A stretch of DNA of 64,000 nucleotides from Rhodosporidiobolus odoratus (taxonomy: Eukaryota > Basidiomycota > Microbotryomycetes > Sporidiobolales > Sporidiobolaceae): assembly GCA_034387635.1 (NCBI GenBank), contig JAOANU010000019.1, positions 296,228 to 360,227 of the forward strand, read 5' to 3'. Below are positions 41,895 to 54,415 of the stretch, one piece after another. A model generated the notes under the pieces. The model had not been told where the DNA came from, searched no databases, and worked only from the letters and a program-made list of their open reading frames with translations. Position 1 is the stretch's first letter. Every line of letters begins with the position of its first letter. The translations under genes were made by a program, and so were the position numbers.

Positions 41895-42663
41895 CTAGCG
41901 GCTTCCAGGAATCGTACCTCGGGGGAATGAAGGACCGACGCCACCTGCAAGACTGAGTTGAGAAGGTCCGACGTTAAGAAGCTTTGCCTGTTCTTGTCTG
42001 ATCAACACAGGCTGTGGACAACGTGCTACGGCCCAAGCTTTGACCAAAAGCGAGCCTACTCGCTGATAGCTCGCCGGTCTGTAATTATTGCGGTTTCAGC
42101 AATTGGCTTTCCCTCTGCTCTCGCCGTCGGGACGGCAATTCGAGTCAACAGCCCGCGCACATGTGGTAGTTCGATCTTCTTTCTTTGCTAGTAGGAGGCA
42201 TCTATGGGAAGGACAGGTACGGAAGAATGTCTGACTGCAAAGAAGAAAAGAACAGGCAACTGGGGAATTATAGGCAACGAAGAGACGAGGCGCGTGCGAG
42301 GCGCGCCCAGACGGCTATGCGAAGGGGTATGAGGGGAGAATGGTACCGCACCGCGGGGAACAGAACGAAAGAGAATTGTCCATAGAGAAGAAATATGCCT
42401 GCCGCCTCCTGCTTTGCACCATGTCTCGCCATTCGAGCGCATCTTGAGTCGAGGTCCCCCTTTGTCGGTTACGTCTGGAGAGGGCGGATATGGGGATGCG
42501 ACGTTGGAAGGGCAATCTGAATGGCGAAGGCTAGATGGGAAGGCGAAGTCGACGGTTCATCGATAGATAAAATGAGTTCATAGGGCAAGAGTACAGAAAA
42601 AGCCGAGGCTGCACTCACCTCGTCGCCTTATGCTACCGTACCTCCTCACTTCAACCCGCTCGC
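41895..42663. other. Convergent intergenic region
   Basis: About 770 bp between the 3' ends of the MATH-BTB gene and the glycosyltransferase gene. Short open frames only; nothing supported. Confidence 0.5.
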
Positions 42664-45600
42664 TCAGTACCCCTCGTCGTCTTCACCCGCTTCTTGCCAG
42701 TTGATCCACTCCCCGTACATATTCGGCGCCTCTCCCCTCACGAACGCCTCGAACGTCCGCTTCAACACCGCTGACCATGGCAAATCCCGTCCATGCTCCT
42801 CATCCTCAACCCGCTCATCCAACCAATCAAGCTCATCAAAGTCTCGCTCGTCGTCGCCCCATTTGTACCCGTCTTGCTTCGCAGCAGCATGAGTCGGCGT
42901 TGGTCGAGCCGACGGTTCGGCTTGGCGCTCGCCCGGCTTGGTCGGCGACGGACCGTAGCCTGAACCGGAAGCGGAGGGAATGTTGGCGGCAGGGTTGTCG
43001 CGCAGTTTTGCGGCGAGCAGACGACCGCGGGCGATGCGCTCCGTCTTGCGGAAGCGAGGGCCGAGGTCTGGGAAGTTGCGAGATTGGTCGAAGGGAATCC
43101 ACCTGCGACATCAAGGCACGAAGGGGTTGGGCAGGCGTCAGAACACTCTCCACAGAAGCTTCGAGAGAAGGACTGTGCGACGGGAGAGGCGAGCGTACCA
43201 GAAGTTGTGGAAATGGTAGGAGAACGAGCCTTTGAAGAAGCCGTCAAAGCCGGATGCGATCGGAGCGGCGTTGATTTCCTTCGGCGTGTCGAAAAAGTCC
43301 TCGAAGCGCTTGAAGTACGGCTGAGGCGGGCGGTCGCGTTGGTAATATTCGCTGCGAGGACAGGCTAGGTCAGGCCAAATCGTTTTCCGTGTAGACTCGG
43401 TCGCCGAGACCGACCACCGCAAAGGAGAAGAACGGCGAGACGCACGTGTTGAGCCACGCCGGGTCGAAGAGCGCATCCGGTAACCTCAGAAGCAACCCTT
43501 CGAGGTTGGCATCCTTCGTATACCTCGACACCGTCATCGGGTGGAAGTCGAGCCCGTTCGCGACGGCCGTCCGGAAGACGAAGTGTCCGATCGCGCTGCC
43601 TCGCTGCATCTTCAGCACAGCCGTGTTGTACTTTTCAAGTCGACTCCAGCGGTAGGCGAAGGCGCCATGCCAGTTGAAGAGTTCAGTCCAGTCGCGAAGG
43701 AGGATGGTGTCGGCGTCGAGGTAGACACCTCCAAAGCGGTGGGTTAAGACGAATCGGGCCATGTCGGAGAGGACAACGCTGAGGCGGTCGTATTTGTTGG
43801 CGGAAGAACCGACTCGTTCGAAGAGTTCGTCTTTGTGCTTTGTGGGGAGAGGCGCAGCAACCTGCGTTGCGTTGAGCGGCCGCGTCTGGTTGGCGGCGAG
43901 CTCGCGAGCCGAAGCGAGGGCGGCTTCAGCAGTAGCTGCGATACCGTCCCTACCGTCTTCGCCCGCCTTTTCGGCGCGCTCCGCTTCGGCGACCTTGTCG
44001 TCGTGGGCGGAGGTTTCGTCAACGGAAGAATCGTCGTCCCGCTTAGCGAGGTCTTCAGCCTGCTTCGCCATTCCGGCGTTCTGTCGGGGTTGTAGGAGTA
44101 TCACCGGGACGGCGAAGAGGTGACAAGAGGATAGGGTATGCGCGAATGACGGTCAGTCTTGGACCTCGAGGTCCACGGGAAGAAAGAGGAACTGTCGACG
44201 CACCCCATACTTGACTCCGCCCGAGTTGAACAACCTCATTTCCCTCCATCCCTTCATCTCACTAACCCCATCCAGCTGCTCCGTCGTGTTCCACAATCGG
44301 AACTTGACAACCTCCTCGAAGCGGGGGTGAAGCAGCGGTGCACTCCACGGGTTCTTCGCCAAGTCGTCTCGCATGCGAGCGTCGGCGTGAGGGTCGGGGA
44401 AGGAAGAAGCCGGACCGGGATTGATCCAGATCCAGAGTTGCGGGCGACAGAGGGCAGGGTCGGAGAGGGTAGGGTCAACGCCGATGGGAGAGGTGAGGCC
44501 GAGACGCTGGGTGTAGAGGAAGGAGAGAGCAGCGGAGTAAGGCTTGTCGGTGAAGGGACCGGCCCAGAAGATGTGGAAGAGGCGAGGATAATCCGGGTCG
44601 CAGGCGGGATCGGCGGTAGGATGCGAGGTGTGGGGGATATGGGAGGGGTGACGGGAGGAAGAGTGTGAGCTTGAGGCGGATGACGAAAGGGTGAGTTGCT
44701 GACGGGCGGTGACGAGCGACGCGAACGCGCTCGACGAGGCGTTCAAGACTTGGCTCATGTCGCCGCGGTAATGCTCGAGCGTTTCCCTCATGCGATCGCT
44801 GACCCCGGCTCCTGCACTTCCAGGGCCAGTCACGGGGGTATAGGTCGTTCGCCACGAGTCGTGAAGGCCCCGTCTGAGAGGCGGCTCCAAACCGCTGTTC
44901 ACCCGCAACACCTCCAGGCAGTCGCGCACATACTTGCCTTCCGAAAAGTCACAGTGATCCATGACCGCATCGAGGTCGATCGCAGCGAGCTCGTCCGGTC
45001 GGGGAGGGTACGGGCGGCTCATCCTACCGCCCTCGAGTGGGATCTGAAGGTAGGACCTCGCCGGGCCTACAGGTACCACCTGGACGCCGCCATCTCGAAC
45101 ATCCAGCCCCGCCCCGCGACCGCCTGCATTGCCTTGATCCCGCAACCTGCGCTCCACCTCGGCCTTGACCTGCCTCTCCCGGCGAAGGTCTTCCTCCGTC
45201 CGACGAGGAAGACCTGGGTTGTCGAGCTTGACTGCGAGGGCGTTCGTCCGGCCTGCGTTCGCGCCACCGCCTTCCGGAAGATTAAAGAGAACCCCAGGGG
45301 TGTCCCGCCGGGAAGGGTAATGACCTGCTGCGATCTCCCATCGCCAGATTCGCTCAATCTCGCTTTGTGAGACGACCAGGGTGGAAGGATCGGTAAAGGG
45401 GAGATTGGTGTTCTTGGAGACGCGAACGAGAGAACGCCAAGCGCGGATGGAGCCAAAAAAGGAGAAAACGAGGAAGATGGCCGTTCCGACGAGGGCGAGA
45501 AGGACGCGGAAAGGGGAGAAGGAACCAACAAGGCGCTGGTCATACCGAGAGAGGGACGGCGAGCGCTTAAGATCTTGTCGAGAAGCGAAAGGTAAAGGGC

Positions 45601-45892
45601 GCGAAGGGTGAAGGATCCGAAGCACCGGTATGCTCAACTCTCGCCGGCTTCCTCCGTTTCCTCCGGTCGCGGCCCCTCTGCCTATCGGTATCCGCATGGC
45701 TTGAAACAGCTCGCCACATCTTCGCAGGGGCCCCCCGCCAGCAGCTCGGGCTCGCTGATACGACAAGGCGACCTTCTCAGCAACCGCGCCTGACGGAGGG
45801 GCGCCAAAGAGGGTAGGCGAGGTATTGCCTGATCGTGGCGGCGAGTGATTCGGAGTGTTGTGGAATGACGGGAGAGGGGAATGTGTCGGCAT
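42664..45892 (-). CDS. Type II membrane glycosyltransferase with DXD motif
   Basis: A Golgi-type sugar transferase of the Gly_transf_sug/alpha-1,4-glycosyltransferase kind. Exons in transcript order: 45892-44204, 44080 to about 43390, 43351-43199 and 43102-42664, about 990 residues. The start is the ATG at 45892; the longer frame begins without ATG. One transmembrane segment lies near residue 135-155 (FRVLLALVGTAIFLVFSFFG), which with the basic cytoplasmic tail predicts type II topology. The catalytic part begins DYPRLFHIFWAGPFTDKPYS, then PQLWIWINPGP and FRLWNTTEQLDG, followed by a 60-residue Ala/Glu/Asp-rich insert. The donor-binding core is SDMARFVLTHRFGGVYLDAD (the DXD motif is DAD). C-terminal YHFHNFWWIPFDQSRNFPD follows a phase-matched splice. 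The exon 2/3 join has no donor in the right phase that I could find. Function in wall or capsule glycan synthesis is an inference. Confidence 0.8.
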
Positions 45893-46911
45893 GATAGGCG
45901 AACTGTGCCAAAGAAGCGGGAGCCAGAAGGTGGGGCGGCCTGAGGCCGTCAAGTGATGAAAAGATGGATGCTGCAAAGACCGTCGAAGCAAGCGAGTCAG
46001 AGGCGGCACAAGAAGAGGGCATCTGTGAGCACAAGCGGGTCCGCTACCTCGACGAGGAACTGCGAACGGACGACGTCTCCTGTGCCTCGGCAGAAAAGCT
46101 GACCTGCCGAGATAGGGGCCACGTACCTAGATGATGAACCGTCCCAGTATTGCACTGCCAGCAGCTTACAGAGTGCACGGCAGTGTTGTGGGTATGAGCT
46201 AGAGGCAGAGGAGTTGCGGAGGAGGTGACCAAGAAGGGAAGGTGGGCAAATGGGAGTCTGGGTGAGAGAGAGACAACGCAGAGTCAGTAGCTGTGCAGGT
46301 AAAGACGACTGCACACTGCTGAGTGAACCAGTGCTGTGCGGTGCGTTGACTGCAAGTGTAGTTGGTAGTCGGCTCGAATTGAGTTGCTGCGGTGCCAGTG
46401 GCTAGCATCATTTCGAACGCTCCACCTCCCTAGAACAACCACCGGCCGTACCGACACGCCATTGGGCATGAACATTCGAAGTGAGTATGGCCATGTACCA
46501 GAGCGAGTCGCTAGTGGTCTAATGTAGGGGACGTCGAGTAAAGTTGAGGTAAAGGTTGTTAATGACAAAGTGATCGAGGGAATCGAGTCGACCACGATAT
46601 CACGACTTGCACCCCAGGGAGGGGGTGAAGAAGGGTCGGTGGTAGCTCACCAGAATGCCGGTAATCAGTACCGCCGTGTATGAAACTTTCAAGAGAGAGA
46701 GGAAAGCAGTTGACGGATTCAACCTTTATCCTCATCTCATTCTCCTAACTACTGTATGTCGTCTGCACTCGAGCTGGTTTGACAAAGCTTATGAGCACAC
46801 GCTCAGAGCGAGTTCGCTGACCTGTCACACGCCTTCGATCAACCAGCTTCGCCCGCGCCTCCCCTGCTTCACCCTTGCCCGGTGCCCACTGGCAGCATCG
46901 TCTCAACGACC

Positions 46912-46955
46912 CTCGACATCATGTACATCGTGTACATCATGTACATCATGTACGT
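46912..46955. repeat. 9-bp tandem repeat (tacatcatg)
   Basis: About four to five imperfect copies of tacatcatg / tacatcgtg in otherwise non-coding sequence. Confidence 0.75.
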
Positions 46956-47776
46956 TGATAACCGCGCTTGACCGATGCTGCTCATCTCTTCGAGACCTGC
47001 CTCAATCTCTAACGACAGGACACCGCCTCGTCCCTCTTTTCCTTTACAAGCACTTACCCGTGTTCGCTCGCAGGCTGTCTATCTAGCGGCACACTGGCGA
47101 CTGCTTCGACATGGCTACAAGGAGAGGACCCGCCGATCTTGCTCTACAAGTGGTCGCTTGACAGCTCCGGCAAGGCCGACTCTTCTCGTCCGTCTCGCAG
47201 GTTGCTCTCGACCCTCTCACACTTGGACGTCGCCGTCGGTGACTGGACCCGGCGACTGTGTACGCCGCACCGCCCTGCCTTTGGGGGTCAAGCCGCTGTT
47301 GTGCGGTACTGGCGAGTGCAGTCTACTGACAACCAGCTGTGGCTCGCCGCCGCTTTCATGCTGGGAAGGCTAAGCCGACATGTCTCGCGCGTTGTCACGT
47401 CGGTCCGTGCACTCTCCAGCAGTGCTCCCGTGCTTCTACGGCGCTAGACTGACAGAGACATGTCAGCTAAAGAAGCGACTACCCCTGGAGCCGCCGTTTC
47501 CTCCACAACGTGCAGCACCCCCTCCCGGGAATGCCTAGGCCGCCTTCTGGCGTCAGAACTATTCACACGACGCGCTCGTGAATGTCACCTGCCTGGTCCA
47601 GCCTTTGCCTTTGATTGCTCATCGCAGAAACTTTCGGTGTCCCCTGTCCATACCTCTCCCCGGCTGCATTCCGATTCATTATCGACTCGGCCCTTGATCA
47701 TATGTCGCGTGTGTCTCGCAGGACTCGGTCGCATGCTAATGCCAGGAGTTGAATCATAACCTCGCCGACCCGACTT

Positions 47777-47793
47777 CCCCCCCCCCCCCCCCC
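47777..47793. repeat. Poly-C homopolymer run
   Basis: Seventeen consecutive C bases. Such runs are prone to polymerase slippage and sequencing error; the exact length should not be trusted. Confidence 0.8.
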
Positions 47794-48281
47794 TTCCTCT
47801 CCTGAGCAGGACGCGCTTGCTCGGCAGCCTCGGTGTGCAAATGAAGGCCAGTTCCAGCCCAAACATTCTCGAGTCTGGCTCACATGCTCGGTTTAGACGC
47901 GTCGAACCAGAAAGGATGGTAGGAGGCAATGAGCAAGCTGTTTTGCAAAGCGAATGAGAAAATGATGCGGCTATAAGCAAAAAGCTAGTAGATAAGTAAA
48001 AGAACGAAAAAGAAAAGGATGCAAAAGACGCTCTAGGCGCTGTGTTAACAAGAATGAACGCGAAAGAGGCGTAGAGCTAGACAAGGCTGGAATAAAGTTA
48101 GAAAAGGGAGCAGAACGACTTATGCACAATGCGATGAGGGGATGACGAACGACACAGATTAGATGAAGACGACACAATGAGCCCAAATGTACGACGGGGA
48201 ACGGATAGACAGGGCACAGCCCACAACGAAAGGCAAAGGAGAAGAAGGAGAAGGGAAACCGGGGGGAGGCGCGTCGCCTGG

Positions 48282-49672
48282 TCATGCTCGGAGGTCGAGG
48301 TTCTCGACCTGACCGACGATCTCGACGCGCTGCTGCTGGTGTTGTTGCTTTCCCTGCGGGCCCGAGAACGAGTTCCTCGAAAGGTAACCCTTGCCCTGCT
48401 CGTACGCCATCCGGAGGAAACTACCACTGCGCTGTGTCCGCAGGGGCTCGGCGGAAGGGCGGCGAGACGATGCGGAGGAGACGACGTGGGCGGCGGTGTA
48501 AGGCGAGACCTCGTCGGTTGGGGTTACAGGCAGGGAGGATTGGCCAGAGCGGCGTTGCGGGGTGGTGAGGTTGCGAGTCGAGGCAGGGATGCGCTGCTCC
48601 GGAGTCGCTTCGAGATCCGAGACGTCCGACTCGACATCGGAAAGAGTGCCGCCGGAGGAGGAAGAGCCGGTGGGAGAGACACGAGGGTGAGGAAGCTGGG
48701 AACGGCGGTACTCGGGAGTCTGCTGGGTCGAGGGACGACGCGCCGAAGGAGGAGGCGTCAGGTAGCCATCGGCAGAGGGAGGGCAAGCGGTGTTGAGTGC
48801 AGAAGGGCGGCGCTGAGGAGTGGCAGGGGAGGCGTTGTACGGAGAAGCGAGCTGAGAAGCGGTTTGCGGCTGCTGCTGCTGTTGAGCGTACGAGGGCGAA
48901 GCGAGCTGCCGGCGGGAGGTAGAAGGAGACGGGCGGCGGAGGAAAGGCTCAAAGTGGTAGACAAGCTCGGCCTCTTCCATGCGAAGGTCGTAGTCGAGGA
49001 GGAAGAGAAGCTGGCGTTCCATCAGGTTGACCTCGGCGAGGCTGAAGAGGGCAGCGTATCGGCACCAGTGCTTGTTCTTGGGCGAAGAGTCTACAAGGGA
49101 GGAGTGGAGTGAGCACGAGCAAAGGGAGAGAACGCGAGAAGGAGACGGAGCATACCGTTGAGGTACTTGGCCGCAGTGATGAGAACGGCGAGGAGGATGC
49201 GGTGGCGGGTGCAGGGCATGCCCTTGGCGACCTTGGGCAGACGGCTACGGAGACGGTCGAGGTAGACGAGGGTGCACATGAGGGTGGGGACCTGAACGTT
49301 TGACTTTTCGACGAGGATGGTGATAAAGGTCTCGAGGGAAGGGATGGCCGACGACTGGGCGTCTTCTGCGGTCTGTTGCTGGAAGCCAGGCTTGGTCGGG
49401 GTTGATGGCGGAGAGGGCAAGGGGGCGGTTGGAGTGGGGCCGCACTGGATGACCTCGATAGCCTTTGCAGCGAGGTGGGCTGTGGGGGAGGAAAGCCAAG
49501 GTTAGCTCGACGCGTTTCAACTTGGAGGGAGTAGGGCAGGGGTAAACGTACCAATCATTTCCTGAGTAACCGGCGCGCGTACGAACTCGAGGAGGGCGGA
49601 GTCGTGAAGGTACTTGGGCAAGAGAGAGGCGGGGTGACGGCGAGCCATCGAGGGAGTTGGTTGGTAGGCCAT
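48282..49672 (-). CDS. PCL/Pho80-type cyclin (Pho85 partner)
   Basis: A cyclin expected to bind a Pho85-like CDK in morphogenesis, phosphate or glycogen control. Exons in transcript order: 49672-49552, 49479-49156 and 49090-48282, 417 residues, phases consistent. N-terminal [20 protein letters not shown] leads into [14 protein letters not shown]. The cyclin box carries ALETFI-like helix [60 protein letters not shown], and [20 protein letters not shown] followed by [14 protein letters not shown]. That is the Pcl1/2-type box. The 230-residue tail is Ser/Pro/Gln-rich with multiple SP/TP sites and short Gln runs, suggesting CDK phosphorylation. No destruction box is obvious. Confidence 0.9.
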
Positions 49673-49771
49673 GGCTGGATAGGGCAGTACTCGTTGAGAG
49701 AGTGGAGATGGTCGAGGTAGACTAGAGAGTAGGAGAGGGAAGGCGAGGAAGTGGGAGAGTGAGGAAGGAGA

Positions 49772-50125
49772 AGAGAGAGAGAGAGAGAACTGAGGGAGAG
49801 AGCGAGAGGTTAAAGGGTAGAGAGAGGGGGCGATCCTGTTGTGGGTGAGATTGAGATTTGTTAGATTTCGAGTGGAATGGCGGTACCCAGTTGGGTGAGA
49901 ACGCGAGGAATGGCTTACTCGATTGAAAAAGTTGAGAGATGGCGCGACGCGTTTCAAGGGGGGAGAGACGGCGGGACTGCAAAGGGAGAGAGAGAGAGGA
50001 ACGAGAGGGGGTGTTTGGTGTTTCGGACAGGGCGTGTATGCTACAAGTACAATCCCAGTCCAGTTCACCAGCGAATCAAGGGAACAGAGGGACAGGGATT
50101 GGAGAAAGAGAGAGAGAGAGAGAGA
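49772..50125. repeat. GA dinucleotide microsatellites upstream of the cyclin gene
   Basis: Two (ga)n runs, at 49772-49788 and 50106-50125, in the region 100-450 bp before the cyclin start codon. On the transcribed strand they are (tc)n, a common promoter or 5'-UTR feature in fungi. Confidence 0.75.
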
Positions 50126-50129
50126 TTCG

Positions 50130-52295
50130 ATTCAACCGTTGTCAGCTCGTCACACTCTGCTCATCCCCCGCTCTGTACACTCGTCGATTCACTCTGCCTG
50201 CCACTTGACACCTTCTGGAGGGAACTGCTGGCTCACCTCGATACTCAGCAACTAGATTCACACCCGAGCACGATGGCCGATAGGAGGAGGCCGGTCGATT
50301 GACGTTGACTGAGGTCGACTGAGGTGACCACACCACTCAGCGAGTGACCAGGTAGCTAGACGAAGAGCAGAGCAGAGTAGAGCAGGAACGAGAACAACCA
50401 ACACCCTGGCAGATCACGACGACAAAAGAGCCTCACCCTTCTCCTCGTCGATTCAAAGCCTGCTTCAACTACGAATATCTCCCGTTCCTGTGCTCATTCG
50501 GCTATTCCTCTCCCTACGCCGTCAATCGCACCGTGTCATCTACAGACAGCCCAACTCTGCTTCCGGAAGCAGCTCTGTCAGCGACCCCGCCTTCCTACTC
50601 CGGCGACTCGTCGGCGACCAACCGCAGGGAAGCTGCCGACCCGGTCGATTGAGGCCTGTCGACCTGTACGCGGCCCCTGATCGCCTTTGCACCTTACTCG
50701 CCGTCGCTTGCCTGCGCCAGACTGGTTGTCCTTCGCTTTTCCTCAACACAGCTATAGGCTGTCTCACGCTTATTGTGCAGCAGTCTTGCCTCTCCGCTAA
50801 TTGCATTGCGCCCATGACTTTTGGTTTCCCGGCTTGTCCACCTCGGAGCTTAGAAGGTTGTGCATTCTTACACCGGCCTTCATTTCCTTCAGCGTCTTCT
50901 GCCCGGTCCACGCCCGTCCCCAGACCGTTTGTACAGTATCTCGGACTGTTACACTCCGCGGTGGTGCGGCCTTACAGGCGATCAACGGGGCCTGACAAGC
51001 TGATCAGGTCTAGGTCCGACTCTTTTCTTCAGGCTTCTTCTGCCCTGCATCTTCGCTAGCCTTTACCTTTGACAGCGCGCGGTGTACTTCGGCCTTGTCA
51101 GGACGCTGGGTGGACTCCACCTTCTAGAGCGCCCGGCATCTTCAGGCTTTCGTCTCTGCCTGATTTTCTCTCGACTTGGCTTAAGGCTGTCTCGCTCATC
51201 AAGGCCTTTAGCAATCAACACAAGCTAGCCAGTCCGAGGTGAGTGCACAACGGGATCAGCTACGAGCCCATCCGAACCTGTGCAGGCGAGTCGGCGCTCA
51301 ACATGGAAACCGAAAGATGGCTTGCAGTCGACGCCACGCCTCGTTGGCGAGCCCGTGAAGTTCAGCACGTGGTGGCGCCTCGAGAGCTACAAAGAACGGG
51401 CGCTCGGCCGACCCGAATTCTCCCTCCCACGGAAGGCGCCACCACCGACCGCTTTCCCAGCGGATTCTCGCAAAAAGTAGGTCGCGAACACCGTGAAGTA
51501 CAGAGATCCCCAAGCTATTCGCCCGCTCCGCCAGCGACCGTGCAGAAGTCAAGGCGGCCTGGACGACGCTGTGCCGGTGGGCAGGCGATAGATCACCGGG
51601 GTCTGCAAGATTGGCGAAGAAAGGTCGGCGAGGAGAAAAGACAAGTTCTTCAAGGAAGGCAAGTTCCCGTCGGAGAGGCCACGGAGATCTTCGGGTCGCC
51701 GAGCGTTCCGGATCACGGCGTGTGGCCTGCCTTGTCAGAGAGAAACGACAAGCAGAGTTGGGAAGGTCGCAGCGAGAAAAGCAGCCTTTCCCAAAAGTTG
51801 CCGTTCTCGACAGGGTGGAAGGAAAGAATCGACAGCGACAGCAATGAATGGCTGACTGGCGGAGCAGAGCAGCATGTCGAGGGCAGCTTGTCGCGGCCAG
51901 GCTCGACTGCGGGACTAAAGCAGCGTCGGGAAAAAATGTTGGTCAGCTGCCATGTCCTTTCGGCGGTCCACCGGCTCATCGACTGTGAATGCGTAGAGCG
52001 AGCGCAATGGCGGACACTCAAGCTGTAAGTTTCGTGGGCGTCGGAAGTAGAGCTCGTGGAGAAGAGCAGCGTGTCGGCCACGAAATGCGAAGTGAAGTGT
52101 GACATGGCCGCGAGCACTTGGAGAGTCAGGCTGGGTCTGTGCGTTAAAAAAAAGGAGCTGCAGTTACCGCCGTAGTAAGAGACTGAGGAGGCAGCTACTT
52201 ACGCCACCCAGCGGTGGAAAGAGCGGTGTTGCAGGCGAGAAAAGAAGGAACAAGAAAGTATCGTGCAGCCCGACATTTCCTCCGTGCTTGTCCCG
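50130..52295. other. Gene-poor stretch, no supported gene
   Basis: About 2.2 kb. The longest open frame (51243-52028, plus, 261 codons) has no motif. An alternative frame at 51280-51480 (ESYKERALGRPEFSLPRK) is not extended by any convincing splice. I cannot support a gene; decayed mobile-element sequence is possible. Confidence 0.4.
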
Positions 52296-52800
52296 CTACT
52301 GCTGAGTAGTCAAGCCGGCGAGGACCTTGCGCATGATGGGTTCTCCATCTAGCATCTGCCCAGTCGCCAAAAGCTCGAGGACCTGGTCCATTGATTTGGT
52401 GGTTCTCACTTCGTTTTGCGGGAAGCGACGATGAGCTGGTGTACAGGCACGCAGACTACGGCAGGAGGAAACTGCAGGTCAAGGGCTTAGCTCTACTGGC
52501 TGATGCATGCACAGGGGGAAACATACGCTGAAATCGATGTTCTTGTCGCCTTTTATATATATTTGCGGCCCCCATTCGAGCTCAAGCTATCGAGCGAGGT
52601 CGTCCAGCTTGCGACAGAGGAGTGGGAGGATTAAGCGTACTCTGGTCGATTGGCTCGACAGCTGACCGGCCGGCCATGTTTGAAGAAACGAGGTCGGTCG
52701 GGGAACAGAAGAAAGCACGACGACAGACACGACAGAGCAGAGTGAACTGGTCGAATATCGTCTGAGCGGGGTCCGCACTATGTTCACTCGCGCTGATCGA
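52296..52800 (-). CDS. Possible short spliced gene (unassigned)
   Basis: The best coding signal is a short minus-strand frame ending at 52296: RRFPQNEVRTTKSMDQVLEL followed by LATGQMLDGEPIMRKVLAGL and TTQQ. It has a helical look, but too few codons to identify. Upstream there is a good TATA-like element (52549-52561, tatataaaagg on the minus strand) and a small ATG frame at about 52677 (MAGRSAVEPIDQ). I could not join them into one model. Either a small gene with several introns or chance. Confidence 0.25.
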
Positions 52801-53269
52801 GCTGCAGCAGATTCTGCGGACAGCTTTATTCAACGGGGAGAAGTGGAAGAGAGTAGAGAGTGGTCAACTGGCAAGAGTTGGTTGGTGTCGCCTCTCGCCT
52901 CAATCTCGCCTCTCGCCTGCAGAAGCTCAGCATGGGAGCAAGTAGCCTAGCGTACGCTTCTGGTAGACATTCGGATCAAGCCAGAGGATGCAGCTATGAA
53001 GATAGGCCGTGTCGAGATCGATCGACTTGACCTCGTTTCAGCTTTCGCTTCTTTCCTTCCTTCTCATCACTTTCTCTCACGCATAACTAAGCTATTCTCG
53101 CTCGGATCACAGCAGCAGCTACAGCCGAGTCACGATTGCCTACTTCAGTGGCCGCCTTTGCTCTGGCCTAGTCTACCCTTTCAAGCTCAAGTGGTAGCAA
53201 GCCAACGTCCCCATGGGTCGCTCGTACGCTCCTCTTCCGCTCCATTGTCCCAAATCCTACAGCTGACAC

Positions 53270-54221
53270 GTTCTCTTGCAGATCTGCTCTTCGGCTCGAC
53301 CTCGCCCAAGGTCCAGGTCGACAGCAATCTCGCTGGCTGTCCTCACCTCTCCTGCTGTGCTTGCCTGGCTCAACCCCGTTCCTCATTCGCCTACGCCTTT
53401 CTTGCATCCCGCTCACCCCTCCAATCCCTTCCACACCCCCTGACAATGACTTTCTTCGCGTCTCTCTTCGTCCTCTCCTTTCAGGAGTGGGACGTTGGGC
53501 CTTTCCTCCACGCGCGCGGATTTTAATGTCAGGGAAGAACGAGTACGGCTCCTCATTTTGCCGTGCGCTTTGCCCACCCTTGTTGGGATGATCAGGCGAA
53601 GTGCCTCTTCAAGAGGGATCTCCATCCATACCTACCTTTACTCGCTATGCTCTCAGCTTTCGTTTGATGCGCTCGCGGCGCATAGCTGCGCCTCGTCGTT
53701 ACGCTGTCGGCGTTAACCACTTGTGCTCTTTCACGCTGCTCTTGGACGTGTCGTACTCGGGTGTCTTCCTTTCTTTGCTCCTATACTCGGCTAGCACAGT
53801 CAAGGCCGACTGCTTCAGTGTGCGACGACGAGTCCCGTCCCGTCGTCGGTCTCGAGCTAGCCAATATCAACCTGGGCATCATCCCTTTCGGTTCATCGTC
53901 ATCCGCATTCCCAGCATTCACCCAGGCAGTCGTTCGTCGTGCACGGGTCGCTGCTCGAAAGGCAAGCTACTCGGTGTGCGCTCCTACTTGTCATGTACAC
54001 GTATGGCTCGCTGCAGTAAGACGGAAGAAGAGGAAGAACGGCGGCTCAATTGCTATACGAAGTACGAAAACAACGGCGCTCTGCGCTTCTACAAGAACGA
54101 ATCGAGAGGGGTGGCTACAAGAAGAGTTGCTAGCACGGCAACACCCGTCGAGGGTGGAATATCGGGGAGGACTGGCCTGAAAAGGGCAAGCCCGTCGAGG
54201 GCTGGGAAAAAAGAGGACTAG
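53270..54221 (+). CDS. Possible spliced gene (unassigned)
   Basis: Two plus-strand blocks join in phase: about 53803-53975 (VVGLELANINLGIIPFGSSS, FTQAVVRRARVAARKASYSV) and about 54018-54221 (KTEEEEERRLNCYTKYENNG, LRFYKNESRGVATRR, ending RAGKKED). Another possible exon starts at 53281 (DLLFGSTSPKVQVDSNLAG). I could not find a start codon or a family. Ends just before the 3' end of the minus-strand gene at 54416, so it would be convergent with it. Confidence 0.25.
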
Positions 54222-54415
54222 CCTCGGGGAAAGAAAGGTGAAGCTCGCTCGAGCGGGAGAAGGCGACTAGCGCACGGAGGGCTTGCGGCTGGCGCAGAGG
54301 AGGGGCGTTGATGCGACTGGCGCGGTCGAGGAACTGGAGCGACTGGCACTCGAGTTCGATGGGAGGCGACTGGTGCCGAGGGAAAGGAAGGGTGACCGGG
54401 GCGACGTTCAGAAAC

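Larger units (their letters stand above)
45893..48281. other. Large intergenic region
   Basis: About 2.4 kb between the glycosyltransferase start and the 3' end of the cyclin gene. Open frames on the plus strand at 46655-47450 and 47460-47759 carry no motif and end randomly. Contains a 9-bp tandem repeat (46912-46955) and a 17-base poly-C run (47777-47793). I see no supported gene; a non-coding RNA cannot be excluded. Confidence 0.45.

Noticed and set aside
46655..47759. Plus-strand open frames with Cys/Ser/Thr repeats
   Set aside because: The Ser-Cys-Thr run comes from the 9-bp DNA repeat; no start context, motif or splicing supports a gene.
51243..52028. 261-codon plus-strand open frame
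   Set aside because: No motif, random-looking composition and no splice extension; GC-rich DNA gives frames of this length by chance.
52549..52561. tatataaaagg on the minus strand read as part of a coding exon (EWGPQIYIKGDKN)
   Set aside because: It is a better TATA box than codon string, and neither flanking splice gives a stable frame; kept only as a possible promoter element.
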